NCBI GenBank assembly: GCA_030248195.1
Contig: JASAND010006560.1
Location: 31,185-95,184 of the forward strand
Source of the DNA: Trissonchulus latispiculum
Lineage: Eukaryota > Nematoda > Enoplea > Enoplida > Ironidae
Direction of reading: 5' to 3'
Length of the DNA stretch: 64,000 bases
This document shows, piece by piece, positions 48,871-61,160 of this stretch (its first letter is position 1; every line of letters starts with the position of its first letter). A model generated the notes under the pieces. The model was not told the origin of the DNA and did not search any database. It saw only the letters and a list, made by a program, of their open reading frames with translations. A program made the translations under genes and the position numbers.

Positions 48871-49782
48871 CATATATACTACACACATACATATCACACA
48901 ATGCTGAAGTGGCCCACTAAATTTCAATTTGTAATTTTCTTCAGTGTGATTTTCTTATATAGCTTTAAACTGTTCATTAAACTGTTATTTGTAATTTGGA
49001 TTACTCAGATTCTTTAAATATCCGTAACTTTAGCTTATTACTGCGGAATTTAAATCTACTTAGCTGGGAATAGAACGGTGAATTTTTAGTCAGTTGTTAG
49101 AGGTCCCCGAATTTTTCAGTTAGGTGCCCTGTTCATTTCGCCTGTCTATCGCAAATCTCTTTCCCTTGGCGAAGTGTAAAACCTGTGACAAGCATCTAGG
49201 CCTACAGTTTGCTTAGCGTTCAGGTTAGCGTTAGGCTGGTTTGCCATTTGGTGGTGTGAACGTTTGGTGAAATTATAATTTGGTTTAGTTCGCTTTCTGT
49301 TTTACTAGATTCCTTAAGCTAGACCTTTATGTCAATATCAAGCATTTGGACAGTCTTAACACAAGAAAGACTTAGTTTGAAGGAGTGAAGAACTTTCAGC
49401 AAAAGCTGTGCAACATCTGTAAAAAATACTGGAATCGGAATTGTAACATGAGTTACAGAGTGGAATGGGAGGGACAGTGTGGGTAGATGGTTATGTGGGA
49501 AATTCTACATAAAAACGTAATATCTACCAAACAAGTAGCCGACTGAACAGTGACCACTAGCGACTTGTGAAGCATGAACCATATAGAAAACAGTCATTCA
49601 ACAAGTTGAAACCAATTACGGAGCTGTTCGGTCCGTTTTGGCGACGTCCGGCAGTCCGGCCCGCAAAATGTTTTCATTTCCCAACACTCCAGCATTATAA
49701 ATAAACTTATGTTGGATGTAGTATATAATAGCAAAATTATGCACAAAGACGCATCTGCTGTCGTCGCAAAACATTGCTAATA

Positions 49783-50100
49783 TCACTAGGCACACTCTAT
49801 GTTATCATAGCAAGAACAATGTTCTGCTCGCTAACGGCTGACCCCCCCCCGCAAATTAGAGCCATCACTTCAGAGAAATTCGCACGCTATGTTTGTGTTC
49901 TAAAGCTCGCAGCAGGCACAATATTCGCTGACACACTGCTTGTGTTTTCAAGCTTAGGCCCATAAATATAGAGCGAGTGAGCGTACCCCCGTTTCGATCA
50001 GGTACTGATTTGCGTGGGGATTCAGGGTCTAATTTGCAGGGGGGGTCAGCCGTTAGCGAACAGAGCATGGTTATTGCTCTGATAACAGAGTAGCCTAATG
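49783..50100. mobile_element. hAT-like MITE copy, outer ends lost
   Basis: ATCACTAGGCACACTCTATG at the left and CTCTGATAACAGAGTAGCC at the right face each other. C-runs, the GAGCGAGTGAGCGTACCCCC block and the central palindrome are all present. Confidence 0.7.
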
Positions 50101-50382
50101 GACCCCTAAAACCTTTTAACCCCCTATTTCTAAAGAGTTTTAGCCAAAAATTGGATTTTAACCCTTTACCTTATTTCTAAAATCTTTTAGCCAGAAACTG
50201 GAAATTTTTCAAAAAATTGTCAAAAACTGGCTAAGATGCTAAGATTCGATTAAGTACGTTAAACTAGCTTCTAGAAAGCATTACGTGATCATGTTGAACC
50301 TGCCAACAGTGAGTGTGGTGACATGGCAGCATTCGGCTTTAGAACGTCTGGTTTGGATAGTATTCATGTTACAAACTTGTGA

Positions 50383-51560
50383 CAACAACTGATGAATACA
50401 ATAATTCTAGGGATTACTCTGCCCATAAGAACCAAAAGCAAAGGAGCAAGCCTTGGGGGTTTTGCTTAATATGGTTATTGTTGTTATTGTTCAGGTAGTA
50501 TTGTGAAGCTATGTAATCAACATTGCCCTTCTAATATAACATTAGAGAACAACATTAGAGAACACTAGAGTACATAAGTTCCCTGGATTTCAAAATGACG
50601 TAATGTCGCAAAACTGCGTAATGTCGTAAATGACACAATCTCAATTGTTGTTCTAGGTCCAGGCCAGGAGCTGAAATGAAGTTGCGACCAAGAAATTATC
50701 ATTTCTCTGGTGTCAGCATTGGGTAATCTAGCACGTATATTAGATACAGTACTTGGCAGATCTTTTGCTTTTGAGAAAGCTATCGGGAATGAATTGCTTA
50801 ATTAAACATTAACCAAACATGGTACTACGAAAACGCAGTAATTTCTCATTCGCAAAGTTGAAGTTTTGTAACGTCCATAATAGTTCAAATCCAATGACGA
50901 TAAGTTGATTGAAGTGTGACACTAGACATCGATACTAATAGATATATTTTTATTGGAGGTTTAGTCAGTTCTTATATTATATAAGATAATTTCAATGAGT
51001 CAGCAGCAGATTGGGCTGTGTTCATTTGCAGGGCAAGACAGGTTGGCCTCGAGTGGGCTTAACTCTGCAGTACATGGGAGTAATCACCGCGTCAGCCATC
51101 CTGGGTCCCCTGATGCAGCACGTCTCCCCAGGTGCACAATCATCATCACTCAGGCATTGCTCCGGGTCCCGAACACATCTGACCCCGTCGTTGTAGTGAC
51201 CCTGATTACAAAGGCAGCGTCTACCCATCCCATAGGACCAGATACAGTAGGCTTCCTCACCCCAGTATAACCAGTATTGAAAATCAAGAAATTTTCTTTA
51301 ATAAAGTCCGTTTAAGCCCAATTAATTTAGTAAAGATTATAAATTAAGTTTCAGTGTGAAGCATGTGTGGCAAAAGATAAAAGTCATTAATATTGTTATA
51401 AATGGTTAGCTTTAATGAAATTTTAGTAAAATGCACCAAATTTATTATGTTGAATCAAACTTAAGAATGCTACAAATGAATTCAAGTGTGCCTTATCGTT
51501 ATGCATTTTGAGCACACACTGAAACAGGACCCTTAGAGCAAGTGTCGAATTTAGCAAATT
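50383..51560. repeat. Segmental duplication, copy 2
   Basis: Partner of 36250-38615, same orientation. Contains the cysteine-rich gene copy at 51022. Confidence 0.7.
51022..51262 (-). pseudogene. Cysteine-rich secreted peptide domain (EB/prokineticin-like), start-less copy
   Basis: An open reading frame covers the cysteine domain down to TGA at 51022-51024. Visible words: RRCLCNQGHYND, CLSDDDCAPGETCC, and a closing C-x10-C (about ten cysteines). It lacks the signal-peptide part: relative to 38297 about 110 bp are gone where the signal and first cysteines should be (near 51265). An upstream replacement exon is possible but none was found. The domain is better preserved than in the other copy. 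Function unknown. Confidence 0.55.
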
Positions 51561-51859
51561 TTCGACCACTTTCAATGCTAAAATGCCATCACTTTTAGAC
51601 TATACAGTGTAAACAGTTCGTAGGAGGTTCCTGCAACAATCGAGAAAATGTCAAATGGTTGAAATGTGTACTGAATCTGCCACCTGTGCAACTCTACAAC
51701 ATCAAAAGTCAGGCATAGGCATAGGTACAGTATTTTCCACGATTTCCTCAGGTTCCAAAGAATTCAAATCTTGCATGGCTAAATAAAATCTATGAAGCTA
51801 ATCTACTAATTCAACCAATTCCGAATTTTCAAAAAAGGTTGGGTGAAAGGCCTCTGATT

Positions 51860-53196
51860 CCCGATAGCCAGTAAGATGAGGTTATATCACCTCTTAGCAA
51901 GGATTGTTGTTTACGTTGGCTAAATGAAAAATTCTCTAATCATGGTTTTTATGAAATTCTACTAGTTTGTAAAGCGTTTCGTTTTCATATGGGTACCAAG
52001 TTTCCACCAGATTTTGATAATGTATTCGCGCCTTTTGACATCCATGATAACATTCCCCAGTATATTTTGCAGAAGCAGTTAGTCAATCTGCTTCACCTAT
52101 AGTAATCTACCACTGCAATGATCGCATGATTGCTTCTCCTGTTATGGTTAGTTGTGAAGCCAATGTAAATATTTTCCATCTAAATTTGTACGCTTTTCGC
52201 CATGAGTTCCAACAATTGTTTCGAGCAGCAGCCAAATGTTTGATTGAGTTACCATCGAATCAGTTGGCAATGTTTAATACGAACGTGGTGTGGTTCCACT
52301 GCGGAAACTGTAACCTGGAATTGCACATACAGGAGCCAGAATATTTTCTTACACAGATGAAGAGTGTTATCGTTCAAGCATCTTTTTGACTTTTTCAGCG
52401 ATGACAGACGCTCATTGAAGTCATCATCGTAGGTGGAAGTTTCAGGGAACAGGCGTTAGTTTGTATGCAGCTACTACAGCCATTTATTTTGAACTTTTCA
52501 AACAGATTCTAAATTGGCAACACATTTTGATGCCAGATTTTAAGCGTACTACAGTGGCTTTTGGGTCGAATAAATGCCGATAATATAGCTAATTGGATAG
52601 CGATTCGTGATACGTGTGCCTTATTCATTGAAACAGGCCGAATTCAAGGTTATCCCATGGCTGAGAACCCAAAAGATAAGAAATGTAGAAAGGAGCCTCT
52701 CTATGTGGAACCATTCTTTCGCTATGTATCGCCTGCAAGTTTTATGTACACACCATAGTGGGGTATAACTTTTTTGTACGAAGATGTTCGGTTTAGGTAT
52801 GCAGAGACAGCCCAGCAGTAGTTCAAGTGTAAGTTGTTAGGTTTGCATGATTTGGCCGCTTGGATTAAGCGCCGTTATTTGATTATGCACGGTCTAGACA
52901 TTAAGATCTATGTTGACAGCAAACAGAAACAATATCCGCATGTGCAGCGAATGTTGAAAGCTACCTACCGTCCCTATTTGGCGTATTATACAGTTACCGA
53001 GAACTGCTATAAGGAGCCAGAATTGCGAAATTTTATCCTGAATAATTGTGAGAAATTGTTCGCTAAATTAGCTATGGGACATTCATTCAGTACAGGCTGT
53101 GACTCCAAAAACATGAAATCCACTTTCCGTCTTGTCAGACAGGATAAAACTTCATTGGTTGCATCAAGAGTACATGGTGATAAGATAAGAGTATGA
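51860..53196 (+). pseudogene. Unrecognised degenerate coding region
   Basis: Several open stretches in one direction, broken by stops and frame changes: about 51910-52098, 52090-52386, 52561-52755 and 52834-53164. Composition is protein-like (for example IAIRDTCALFIETGRIQG and MLKATYRPYLAYYTVTENCY) and no introns are evident. I recognise no family. An old DNA-virus or large transposon insertion is possible, but that is speculation. A MITE (53165) truncates its 3' end. Confidence 0.4.
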
Positions 53197-53402
53197 CACT
53201 AAGCCTAGTTTCTGTACCAGAGCAAAAACTATGTCTGACCCCCCACAAATTGAACCGATCACTTCAAAGAAAGTTGCACTCTATGTTTGTGTTCTAAATC
53301 GCGCAACAGACGCGCCTTGAACAAACTGAGTAGTTGTGTTTTCGAGCTTTAGCATACAAATGTAGCGGCCAAATTTGCCAATTTGCTGGGGTGGGTCAGG
53401 CG
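53165..53402. mobile_element. hAT-like MITE copy, degraded right half
   Basis: CAAGAGTACAT terminus, AAGAGTATGACACTAAG, GAGCAAAAACTATG, and the AGTTGTGTTTTCGAGCTTTAG centre. Right terminus absent. Confidence 0.6.
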
Positions 53403-53419
53403 AAAACAGCATACTTTTA

Positions 53420-53580
53420 GAGTGCCAACTTTGGCACAAGGTTTTACTACTTTGTGCCAACTTTGGCACAAAGTTGTGCCAACTTTGGCACAAGCTGTGC
53501 CAACTTTGGCACAAGCTGTGCCAATTTGGCACAACTGTGTCAACTTTGGCACAAGCTGTGCCAAGGTTGGCACAAGTGTT
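53420..53580. repeat. Tandem array of the palindrome TGCCAACTTTGGCA
   Basis: Nine or so units of GTGCCAACTTTGGCACAA-type sequence at 16-24 bp spacing. Each unit is itself near-palindromic, so the array reads alike on both strands. Confidence 0.85.
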
Positions 53581-53849
53581 CCAAACGTTTATTTAAAAGT
53601 GACAAAGCTATAACAATGATGTTCCATTGAATTTTCAGCTCAGGACTAGTGCAACTGTGCCCGATGTATTCGAGATTTCCCGTCCATCTTCAATGTAGTC
53701 AATGTTCGAAATTTTCAGCCTAAAAGAACAGTGAGTAAAGTGAAGTAAAGTGAGTAAAACAACAGTCAAAGTATTTATAAGTAAACATTTTCTTATATGT
53801 GAGAGATTTGATCAGTGTCGTGAATGGTTTGAATACTTTGTAGTTATGC

Positions 53850-54024
53850 GTCAAAACTTTTTTCAACATAAGATTTGATCCGTAACTTTGATCTAAAACA
53901 GTCGTGAATTTATTCGTCAAAATTTTTTTCTATATAAGATTTGATCCGTAACTTTGATCTAAAAAATGCGTGAATTTATTCGTCAAAATTTCTTTCTATA
54001 TAAGATTTGATCTGCGACTTTTAT
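53850..54024 (+). repeat. 65-bp tandem repeat, three units
   Basis: Units contain CGTCAAAAYTTTTTTC, TATAAGATTTGATC and GTAACTTTGATCTAAAA. Unit 1 is the most diverged; units 2 and 3 are nearly identical. Confidence 0.8.
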
Positions 54025-54224
54025 TATATACAACGTTCTAAATTCAGAAGGCAGAATTCAGTGCAGTAAATTGGAAAACATTAGGTTGTTGCAAAATCTG
54101 TGGATTTCTCTGTGGACTTGAATTTGTGGATGGATGATAGAAGAAGTTGCGAGAACACGAATTGATTGATTGATTGATAGAAGATTAACCAGACTAAAAA
54201 CCGAAGTGATGATGATGATGATGG

Positions 54225-54290
54225 ATTTTTTTACGATTTTTTTGTCAAACATTCGGACTTTTTTACGATTTTTTTGTCAAACATTCGGAC
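54225..54290 (+). repeat. Perfect 32-33 bp tandem duplication
   Basis: TTTTTTACGATTTTTTTGTC followed by AAACATTCGGAC occurs twice in a row. Confidence 0.85.
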
Positions 54291-54299
54291 ATTTCTGCA

Positions 54300-56069
54300 A
54301 AAAAATTGAGCACACCCAATAAATTTCTTTCGGTGCAATGGAACGCCTCGTTGGTCGTCATTGCATCGAAACATTTTGGCGGTTTTGAACTTGTCTTGTC
54401 AAAATTTTTGAAATATTAAAATTTTAGCTGAAAATATTAAGTTTAAATTAAACTTAAAAATTTGAGCGTGGAAAATTTCTGCAATGCCTTCTTCACACAG
54501 CACGGCACTTTAAATTACGTGTCGGCCCTTTGGTACATCTGCTGTCTAACCGTCAGTAGCTTGTAATAAGGGGTTAAAATTAGTGAAGGTCAACTGTAAG
54601 GCTGATACTCAAAGTTAGGGAGTGATGCTCCCATCCGGTTGACAGGCTGCGGCCTACGCAATATTGCAGAAATTTTCGAGCAATACGTTGCCATGCTCAC
54701 AGATGCTTTTACAGTCATAAGCAAACTGTAAACAGAACGGCTCCTTTGCTTCGGCAATGCGGCGAAACTGAGGATCGGAGAGTTACCTCTGCGAGCAGGT
54801 GGGCTTTCTGCGGCGTAATTTCTTCGCAGTCTAGTGACGGGACCACTTCGCGGCTGGGTGCTTCTCGGCGAAATTCATGGCTCTGTGCTACATTGGCTTG
54901 GCATTTCGTCGTTTTGAGTTAGTTAGGGGATCGTAGTGAGGGTGCAGTGGCGCTCTGAGGTGGCACATCCATGTTGTACCTGGCGGTTCACCTGGCTGCG
55001 TCGTAAACAAGCTGTCGACACCTATCACTTTAAATTCAGACCCTAAATTAAACCCAGAAAAACCATCAACAATTCACCCATTCAATTTCTATTCGAAATT
55101 ACTCCTAAAAATTCATTCGACTTTCAAATTCTTTCAAACATAAGCCATAAATGCTGCCAGAAAATGCTGTTATTAGAAATTTTCACCGGAAAATTCATTC
55201 TGCGTTCAATTCTTTTTCAATCATCAGCCACAACCGCTACCAGAAAGTGTTTCTAGTCGAAATTTCTACCGAAAAATGTAATATGTTGGCAATTTTCAAC
55301 TATATTTTCAACATCTCCGAAAATTAGAAATTTTTTAACCATTAACTTAACTTATTTTAACTTACCTTAATTTTACCAAAAAATTTAAGCATGGCAAATT
55401 TCTGCAAGCTGACTTGACAAGAGAACGGCATTATTTCATGTAAGCAAAAAATCAAATCTACAGATTTTCTAAACAAAATACCGAACCTACTGAACCTATT
55501 TGAAAAGTTATTTCAATCATCTGTCAGAAAGTTTTTCATTCAAAAATTGTGCAGACCATTTTTCACCGAAACATCTCTTTCAAAATTCAAATATCTACAT
55601 TCAAACATCAGTCACAAAAATCACCAGAAAAATTTACTCAGAAATAACCGTTTTTCAAACACCACTTGTAAATTGTGCCAGAAAATTGGATTTTTTTGTA
55701 ATTTAATTTTGCACAACTGCTTACGGTTTCGGTCGACAACTGTTTTCAAATTGGTTTCAATCTTTCATTCTTTCAGCATCATCATCATCATTATCATTAT
55801 CATAATCATTACTGATTAATTAAATGCTTGTTTAATTTAATTGAATTGAATTGAATTGAATTGAATTGAATTTTAGATTGAATTGAAAATTGGAGCTTGA
55901 ATTTAATTAAATTGAAAAGCTTGAAAAATCAGCTTCAAAAGCAGCTCCAAAAATACTGCAAGTTTACATTTTTTCAACTATTTGAATTAAAATTGACTTA
56001 ATAATTTTATAATTTTTAACTATATTTAATTAATTAATAATTAATATTTATTGTGTAACTTTGTTACAG
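54300..56069. other. AT-rich stretch upstream of the JmjC exons
   Basis: No coding exon found. It has a (TTGAA)n microsatellite at 55838-55875 and CATCAT repeats at 55778-55800. Missing 5' exons of the JmjC gene may lie here or outside the window. Confidence 0.5.
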
Positions 56070-57190
56070 GAATTGATTGATCGCGTCGCGTTCACTGGAG
56101 ATCTGCGACAGCAGTTGATTGATCTCCCAGAACAGATTAGGGATAAGGGGGCTGTAGTCATCTACAGCCCCGAATTTCAAACAGATCCCGCGCTTGACTC
56201 CGCATTTGCGCGGCAAAACAGTATTGAGGTACTTCCTATCGAGATTTTTTTAGCTTATGAAATTTTAACTTTGAAACTAAAATTGATATTAAATTAAATC
56301 TTTAAAACTCTGGTATAAAATTACACTTCTTTTATCATGATATAAATTACACTTCTTTTATCATCTTTTATATCTTTTTAGTGGGAGTATCAAGCCGTGA
56401 CTCTCTTTGGTGGAGGTTTCGATATGTTGGTGACGGAGAAATTTACGCCCATACCCGGTGGCAAGTCCGACAATTCTTTTACTAACAAGGAAGCATTTCT
56501 TGCCTCACTTGGGAGGGTTGTTTCCCGGAGAATTGAGGAGGAGGTATACGATTGCCTCCCATATGCTAACGGATTCTATCTCCGGAATGAATCCCTTAGC
56601 ATATGCCCTTCTCTGACGATTCCCCCCGAAAACATTCTCACCTCGGGGAAAAAGAAACTTACCAACGAAAGAAAGTCAGAGAAGGTTGAGGGAGTCACCT
56701 ATCCCCTCGGTTACTGGGGAAGCCGAGGCACCCGCTTTCCTTTGCATTTGAGGATTGCGGACTGCTGTCGCTCAACTATTGCCACTACTCCAGTGGTCCG
56801 ACCTCAAAGCGATGGTTTATCGTCCCGGACCTGGAGGAGGGTATGGCCCGACTCAGCCAGCTGTGTCCAGCCGAGTGTCCAAACGCGCCATGGCTGAGTC
56901 GGAAGCTGATCCCCACGCTGGACCTGCTGAAGCGGCACAAGATCAGGCACTATCGGGTGGACCAGGGGGCCGGAGATTTGGTGGTCACTTTCCCAAAGGG
57001 TGCTCACTTTGGGGAAAACGTGGCCACCAATTGCCACTCTGCCGTGAACATTTTGTATGATGAGTTTGCCATGGAGGTTATGCTGATGCAGAAGCTCATC
57101 CGAGAGCTTAAGAAACGATGCAGAGAAGAGAGGGGCTGCCGAGAAAGCTGCCTGAAAACCAAAAACCACGTGTGCCTCCATACTGGGTAA
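56070..57190 (+). pseudogene. JmjC-domain (histone-demethylase-like) gene fragment, one frameshift
   Basis: Two exons: 56070-56228 (acceptor TTACAG, donor GAG|GTACTT) and 56382-57190 (acceptor TTTTAG), joined in phase 0. The JmjC core is recognisable: GYWGSRGTRFPLH with the first Fe ligand His at 56745-56747, Glu two codons later, KRWFIVPD (the 2-oxoglutarate-binding Lys region), then GDLVVTFPKGAHFGENV with the distal His, and NCHSAVNI. This matches KDM4-type JmjC domains. One base is missing between His and Glu (56748-56750), so the frame changes inside the active site. No JmjN, PHD or Tudor region is seen. The protein ends 40 or so residues after the domain (stop 57188-57190). The exons are GC-richer than their surroundings. 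Pseudogene or sequencing error cannot be separated here. Confidence 0.65.
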
Positions 57191-57311
57191 GACATGGGCC
57201 CTAAACCTGAGCAGTCGTCAGGAATGTAGTTAGTGTTTTATATCAATCTCAATCAATACATCATATACTAATAATACATCAATACATAATATATCATCAA
57301 TACATCACACA

Positions 57312-57838
57312 TTATACATCAACTCCCGACGATAACCAAGTGAAGACACATAAAGCCATATGAAAGTGACGTCTTGATAACAAGAAGTTCAAATTGGTCG
57401 TGGTTGAACTTTTGCACAAAAACAAGAACCTACTGACTGCTAGGGTAGCAGTATGGTAAAGTTGACAGGTATAGCTCCAGGCATGAACAAAGCCTGTGAG
57501 TCCTATTTTATCGTCGTGGGGAATAAAAATTCTGCCACAGATTATGACAAGTTTCAAATGCAGTAGTGATAAACAAAAAATAGTGTCCACAACAATCGCG
57601 CTGCACATCAGATAGTAAATTGGCAATCTGCTAAACTGTTGCTCAGAAATAATGTGCGCTACACTTAGTAGGCAAAATATGGCGCACAAAATTGCAAAGC
57701 ACATGGCGATCCATTCAGCAAGTATGGTTCGCGAAGGTATTATTAATCCACTGTGGAAGGAGAAGTTAAATTTCAATCCATTGGTAGTTAAGTTTACAAT
57801 CTTCAGCAGTGGTATAATCATTCCGTCTGATAATTCAG
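57312..57838 (-). pseudogene. Rhodopsin-like GPCR fragment (TM1 to TM4)
   Basis: Acceptor TAATTTCAG ends at 57839 and an open frame follows to a stop at 57312. Hydrophobic segments fit TM1 (LAEWIAMCFAILCAIFCLL), TM2 (PIYYLMCSAIVVDTIFCLSL), TM3 (GFVHAWSYTCQLYHTATLAV) and TM4 (FHMALCVFTWLSS). VSRF follows TM3 in place of DRY. TM5-7 are not found; the next DNA downstream is the JmjC gene on the other strand. Subfamily unclear. Fragment or exon of a larger gene. Confidence 0.45.
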
Positions 57839-57869
57839 CACTGAAATTAAATGAAGTACATGAAATCAA

Positions 57870-60800
57870 AAAATTAACGTTTGCGTTATATAAGATGTTC
57901 CCCTAGAATGCTCATCCCCCGCCATAGCTAACTTTATACCAATGGGGCAGATCTGATTATTTGTAATTTCAATAGGTTTTTTGAAAAAGGAGTGTTTTCA
58001 TTTTGAAAAGAGGATGAAGCATCTAACCCGATATTAGCAAGAGTATATTACATAATATTCATGTCCATTCTGTAAAACAACTGAAACTATGTTCTGAACG
58101 TAAAGGGCCTACAAGATTCCGCGAATAAGACTCCTAGTGAACACAGCAAAGTCGCACGCTACAATGCGAGCTGAAGCAGATACAAGTAACATGTATCTAC
58201 ACACTATGCGTATTTTATAGCTCAAGCACGTAAACATAGAACGAGTGCACGTATATATTCTCGTGATCTGTATGCTGTAGTCACTAGGATTTGATTTTCG
58301 GTTGGAGGGAGGTCTGTCGTTAGCATGCACAGCATAAGTTTTCCTCTGACAAACAACAGGGAGCGGTTTAACCCCTCACGTAAATCAAGAACGCCTTTTA
58401 TGTTGTCGAGGAGTGCGCAGGAGCAATTTTTGTATTTTTGTTGAAAGCTTAAATTCTGTGAATATTGATGTACAAAATCTCTGGACGTTCATAAAATACT
58501 CAAATTGCTAGATTACAAAATTGAAAAATTGCCCCTACACTGAATTACTAATCACTGCATTTGTGCAAAATTCGATTTGCAGTGACACCGATTCGAAGGT
58601 TTGAAGTTTTTCCAGTTGTGTAAGCCGCCAACTAAGCACTGGATTCTTTAAGCTCTGCATATTGCCAACATTCAGCACCAGCTACCATTCCGGAAAGTGA
58701 AGCAGATTGGTTGAGAAATGACTTTAGGAGAGTTGTTCCCTATAATACAAGCTTCTTAAATTACATGAGTACATTTTAATCCACTCACTCATTCATTGGC
58801 CAGTTAGTAGCCGCTGTCAGCCAATTCATTTAATCCGGCCCGCCGCCGGCATACATTTAAAAGAAACCTTAAAACGGCCTTGTCACGTTGACATCGATAA
58901 GGTAGAGACAACCACATAATTTCCACCAAGAGTACCTAACGTTCTCTGGTCACTACTCAAACTCAAAACTGGACAATTATGTATAGGAAAAATGAACTCA
59001 GCTTATTTTTAATATGCGTCAATGCTCACGGCAAGACAAATGGTATTTCTTGATATAAAAAAGAAAAAACATATCTAATTGGATTGCAATTTTCTAGCCT
59101 AGGTTTCAGGATTGGTCGTGGTCGTGGAAATATGCAAGTAATAGGCCTACACTTGAACTAAACTCAGAGAGTTACACAGAACCTCAGTGACTTAATTTGT
59201 TTCAAGCTAGCAGAGGCAAAACAACATCTACACTTAATAACATCCATTGAAAGCAAAACCATTTCTTTTTGGGCATGTAACCTGTCAGAATTCGTTTGTC
59301 ACAGGACTGTCTGATAACCTTAAGCTATTTTAGATCTGACTAATCAACTGTTAAAATAGCCGACGGTTGCTTTGACTGTCGCAAAATGCATCATCCAAAT
59401 TTAAAGAGCTTGAAACTAACTGGCTTTATCTAGAACTACCTTGTACTAATTTTGACCTGCGTAATTTTGTTCAAGCAGACAGAACCTGTAGACACATGGT
59501 TTAGGGCCGATTCGTGCTTCAACGGAGCAACGGAATAAACAGAAAAACAGTTCAAATGGAAGGGTATTACCGATTTATGCTGGCGTAAGTCGTGAACGAA
59601 GCTATCATTAAAAACGGAGAAAAATATTAAGTTAAATTTTGTTTGACACAAAATTGTTATGTGCTCATCTGTTACAACAGGTTTTGTTCAGTGTTTCTCA
59701 TGCTACATTGCCAAGTAACAACTTCCAGACTTTTTGTCAAAAACTTTCCAAAAATTCTAAATTCGGGGAAATAATCCATTCTAGTTATTTCACATGATTT
59801 TCGTCCGTTCTTTCTCCGTTTGTCCGTTTCTCCGCTTCTCATTTACTCTATTTCTCCGTCGCCTACCGTAGCCCTCAGCCAATCAGAAGCGCAAACACTA
59901 TGTAAACAACAGAAAGTTGAATCTCCGTATCTCCGTTCTCCGCTGCTCCATTCAGAAAAACATCAGTTTCTTCGTTCGTTCATTTGTCCGATGAAGCATG
60001 GACCGGCTTTTAGTCTGAATTAACAATTATTCGAGCTGGGTTCACGTTAAGCACTGTAGCAAACGTTTCATAATCTCGTTATCAGGGGCCCTCTTGCTCC
60101 GTTAAATCCGTTTACGAAGCTCTGGATCGCGTCATGTTTATGAAATTGCAGGAAAATGTTTTAAGTTTTAAGTATTAGATATATACAAAATAAAGCTAAA
60201 ATGCTAGTAACGAAAAACTTAAACCAGTTTGTTTCATATTCATCGTTACTTAATGCTAGTATTGTTTCAGTAACCGATTTTAGTTTCAGTTTCAGTTAAC
60301 AAGAACGCTGAATAAAACCATATAAAATTTGAAACTGATATCCGCTTGGGTAGCTAACTGGTCTATAATGAGCGCAATAGGTTTAACTTTTAATAATAGA
60401 AATTTTTCCTTCTGCGTCACGACGCAGGTCTACTATAATCGGTTTTAAAAGTATGTTTTGCACACACTGACACAGTTAATGATATAGCAGAGTATAAAAC
60501 TGTGTATTAATAATGCTTAAGCAAGCATTCAGATTCCAAACTTAGAATAAACGTTCGCAAAACCAGTTTTGCGTTTATTTAGCTTAAACTTAGTCTTTGC
60601 TGTCAATGTTACTAACAACAGAGATTTCAAATAAAGAAATGTAATGTGACTGGCGTTGCATTGTAATGGGGATCGTTGCGTCTTTCCCCTATAGGGTGGG
60701 TTTTAGTAAAGTGTATATGTTTATGTGTATGTGTGTTTGTGATAGTGTAGCGTATGTGTATTTTAGGCATGTGTGTTGGACTAGTTTTCGTTTGTCTGGG

Positions 60801-61116
60801 GATGTCTGATTTTAGTTGTTTGTCTGATGTCTGTCTGATTAGGTGGCGCTGTCTGCCCTTCTTCTAGAAAGGTCTAGAAGTTTCTCCTTCTATGCCAACA
60901 CTTTCGTCCAATCAAAATTCATAAAAATTTCATCAGACTTTTCTCATTGGTTATTTTCGTTAAAAACTATCGGTTCCAACTCTTTATCAATCTGGTCTGC
61001 TTCTTTCGTGCGTGTGGCCGTTTACTTTTGCTCTGGGTCCTATTTAAATCTAATGTGTTGTCTCCCTAATTTTTGGATTTCACTGCCTGGTATTTGTGTG
61101 TTATAGTTTTTTCTTT
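57870..61116. other. Intergenic
   Basis: No gene recognised. Contains a degraded MITE (58039-58350). The last part (about 60840-61160) may be the 3' tail of the Penelope-like element or its flank. Confidence 0.5.
58039..58350. mobile_element. Degraded hAT-like MITE copy
   Basis: AACTATGTTCTGAACGTAA at the left and GTCGTTAGCATGCACAGCAT at the right keep the family layout, and the centre has AGCTCAAGCACGTAAACATA. Strongly diverged. Confidence 0.5.
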
Positions 61117-61160
61117 TTATTGCTTAGGCTCCAAGGCGACCTTGCGAGTTGAATAAAAAT

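Noticed and set aside
53420..53580. CRISPR-like array
   Set aside because: Units are palindromic and spacers are very short and similar; the window is eukaryotic.
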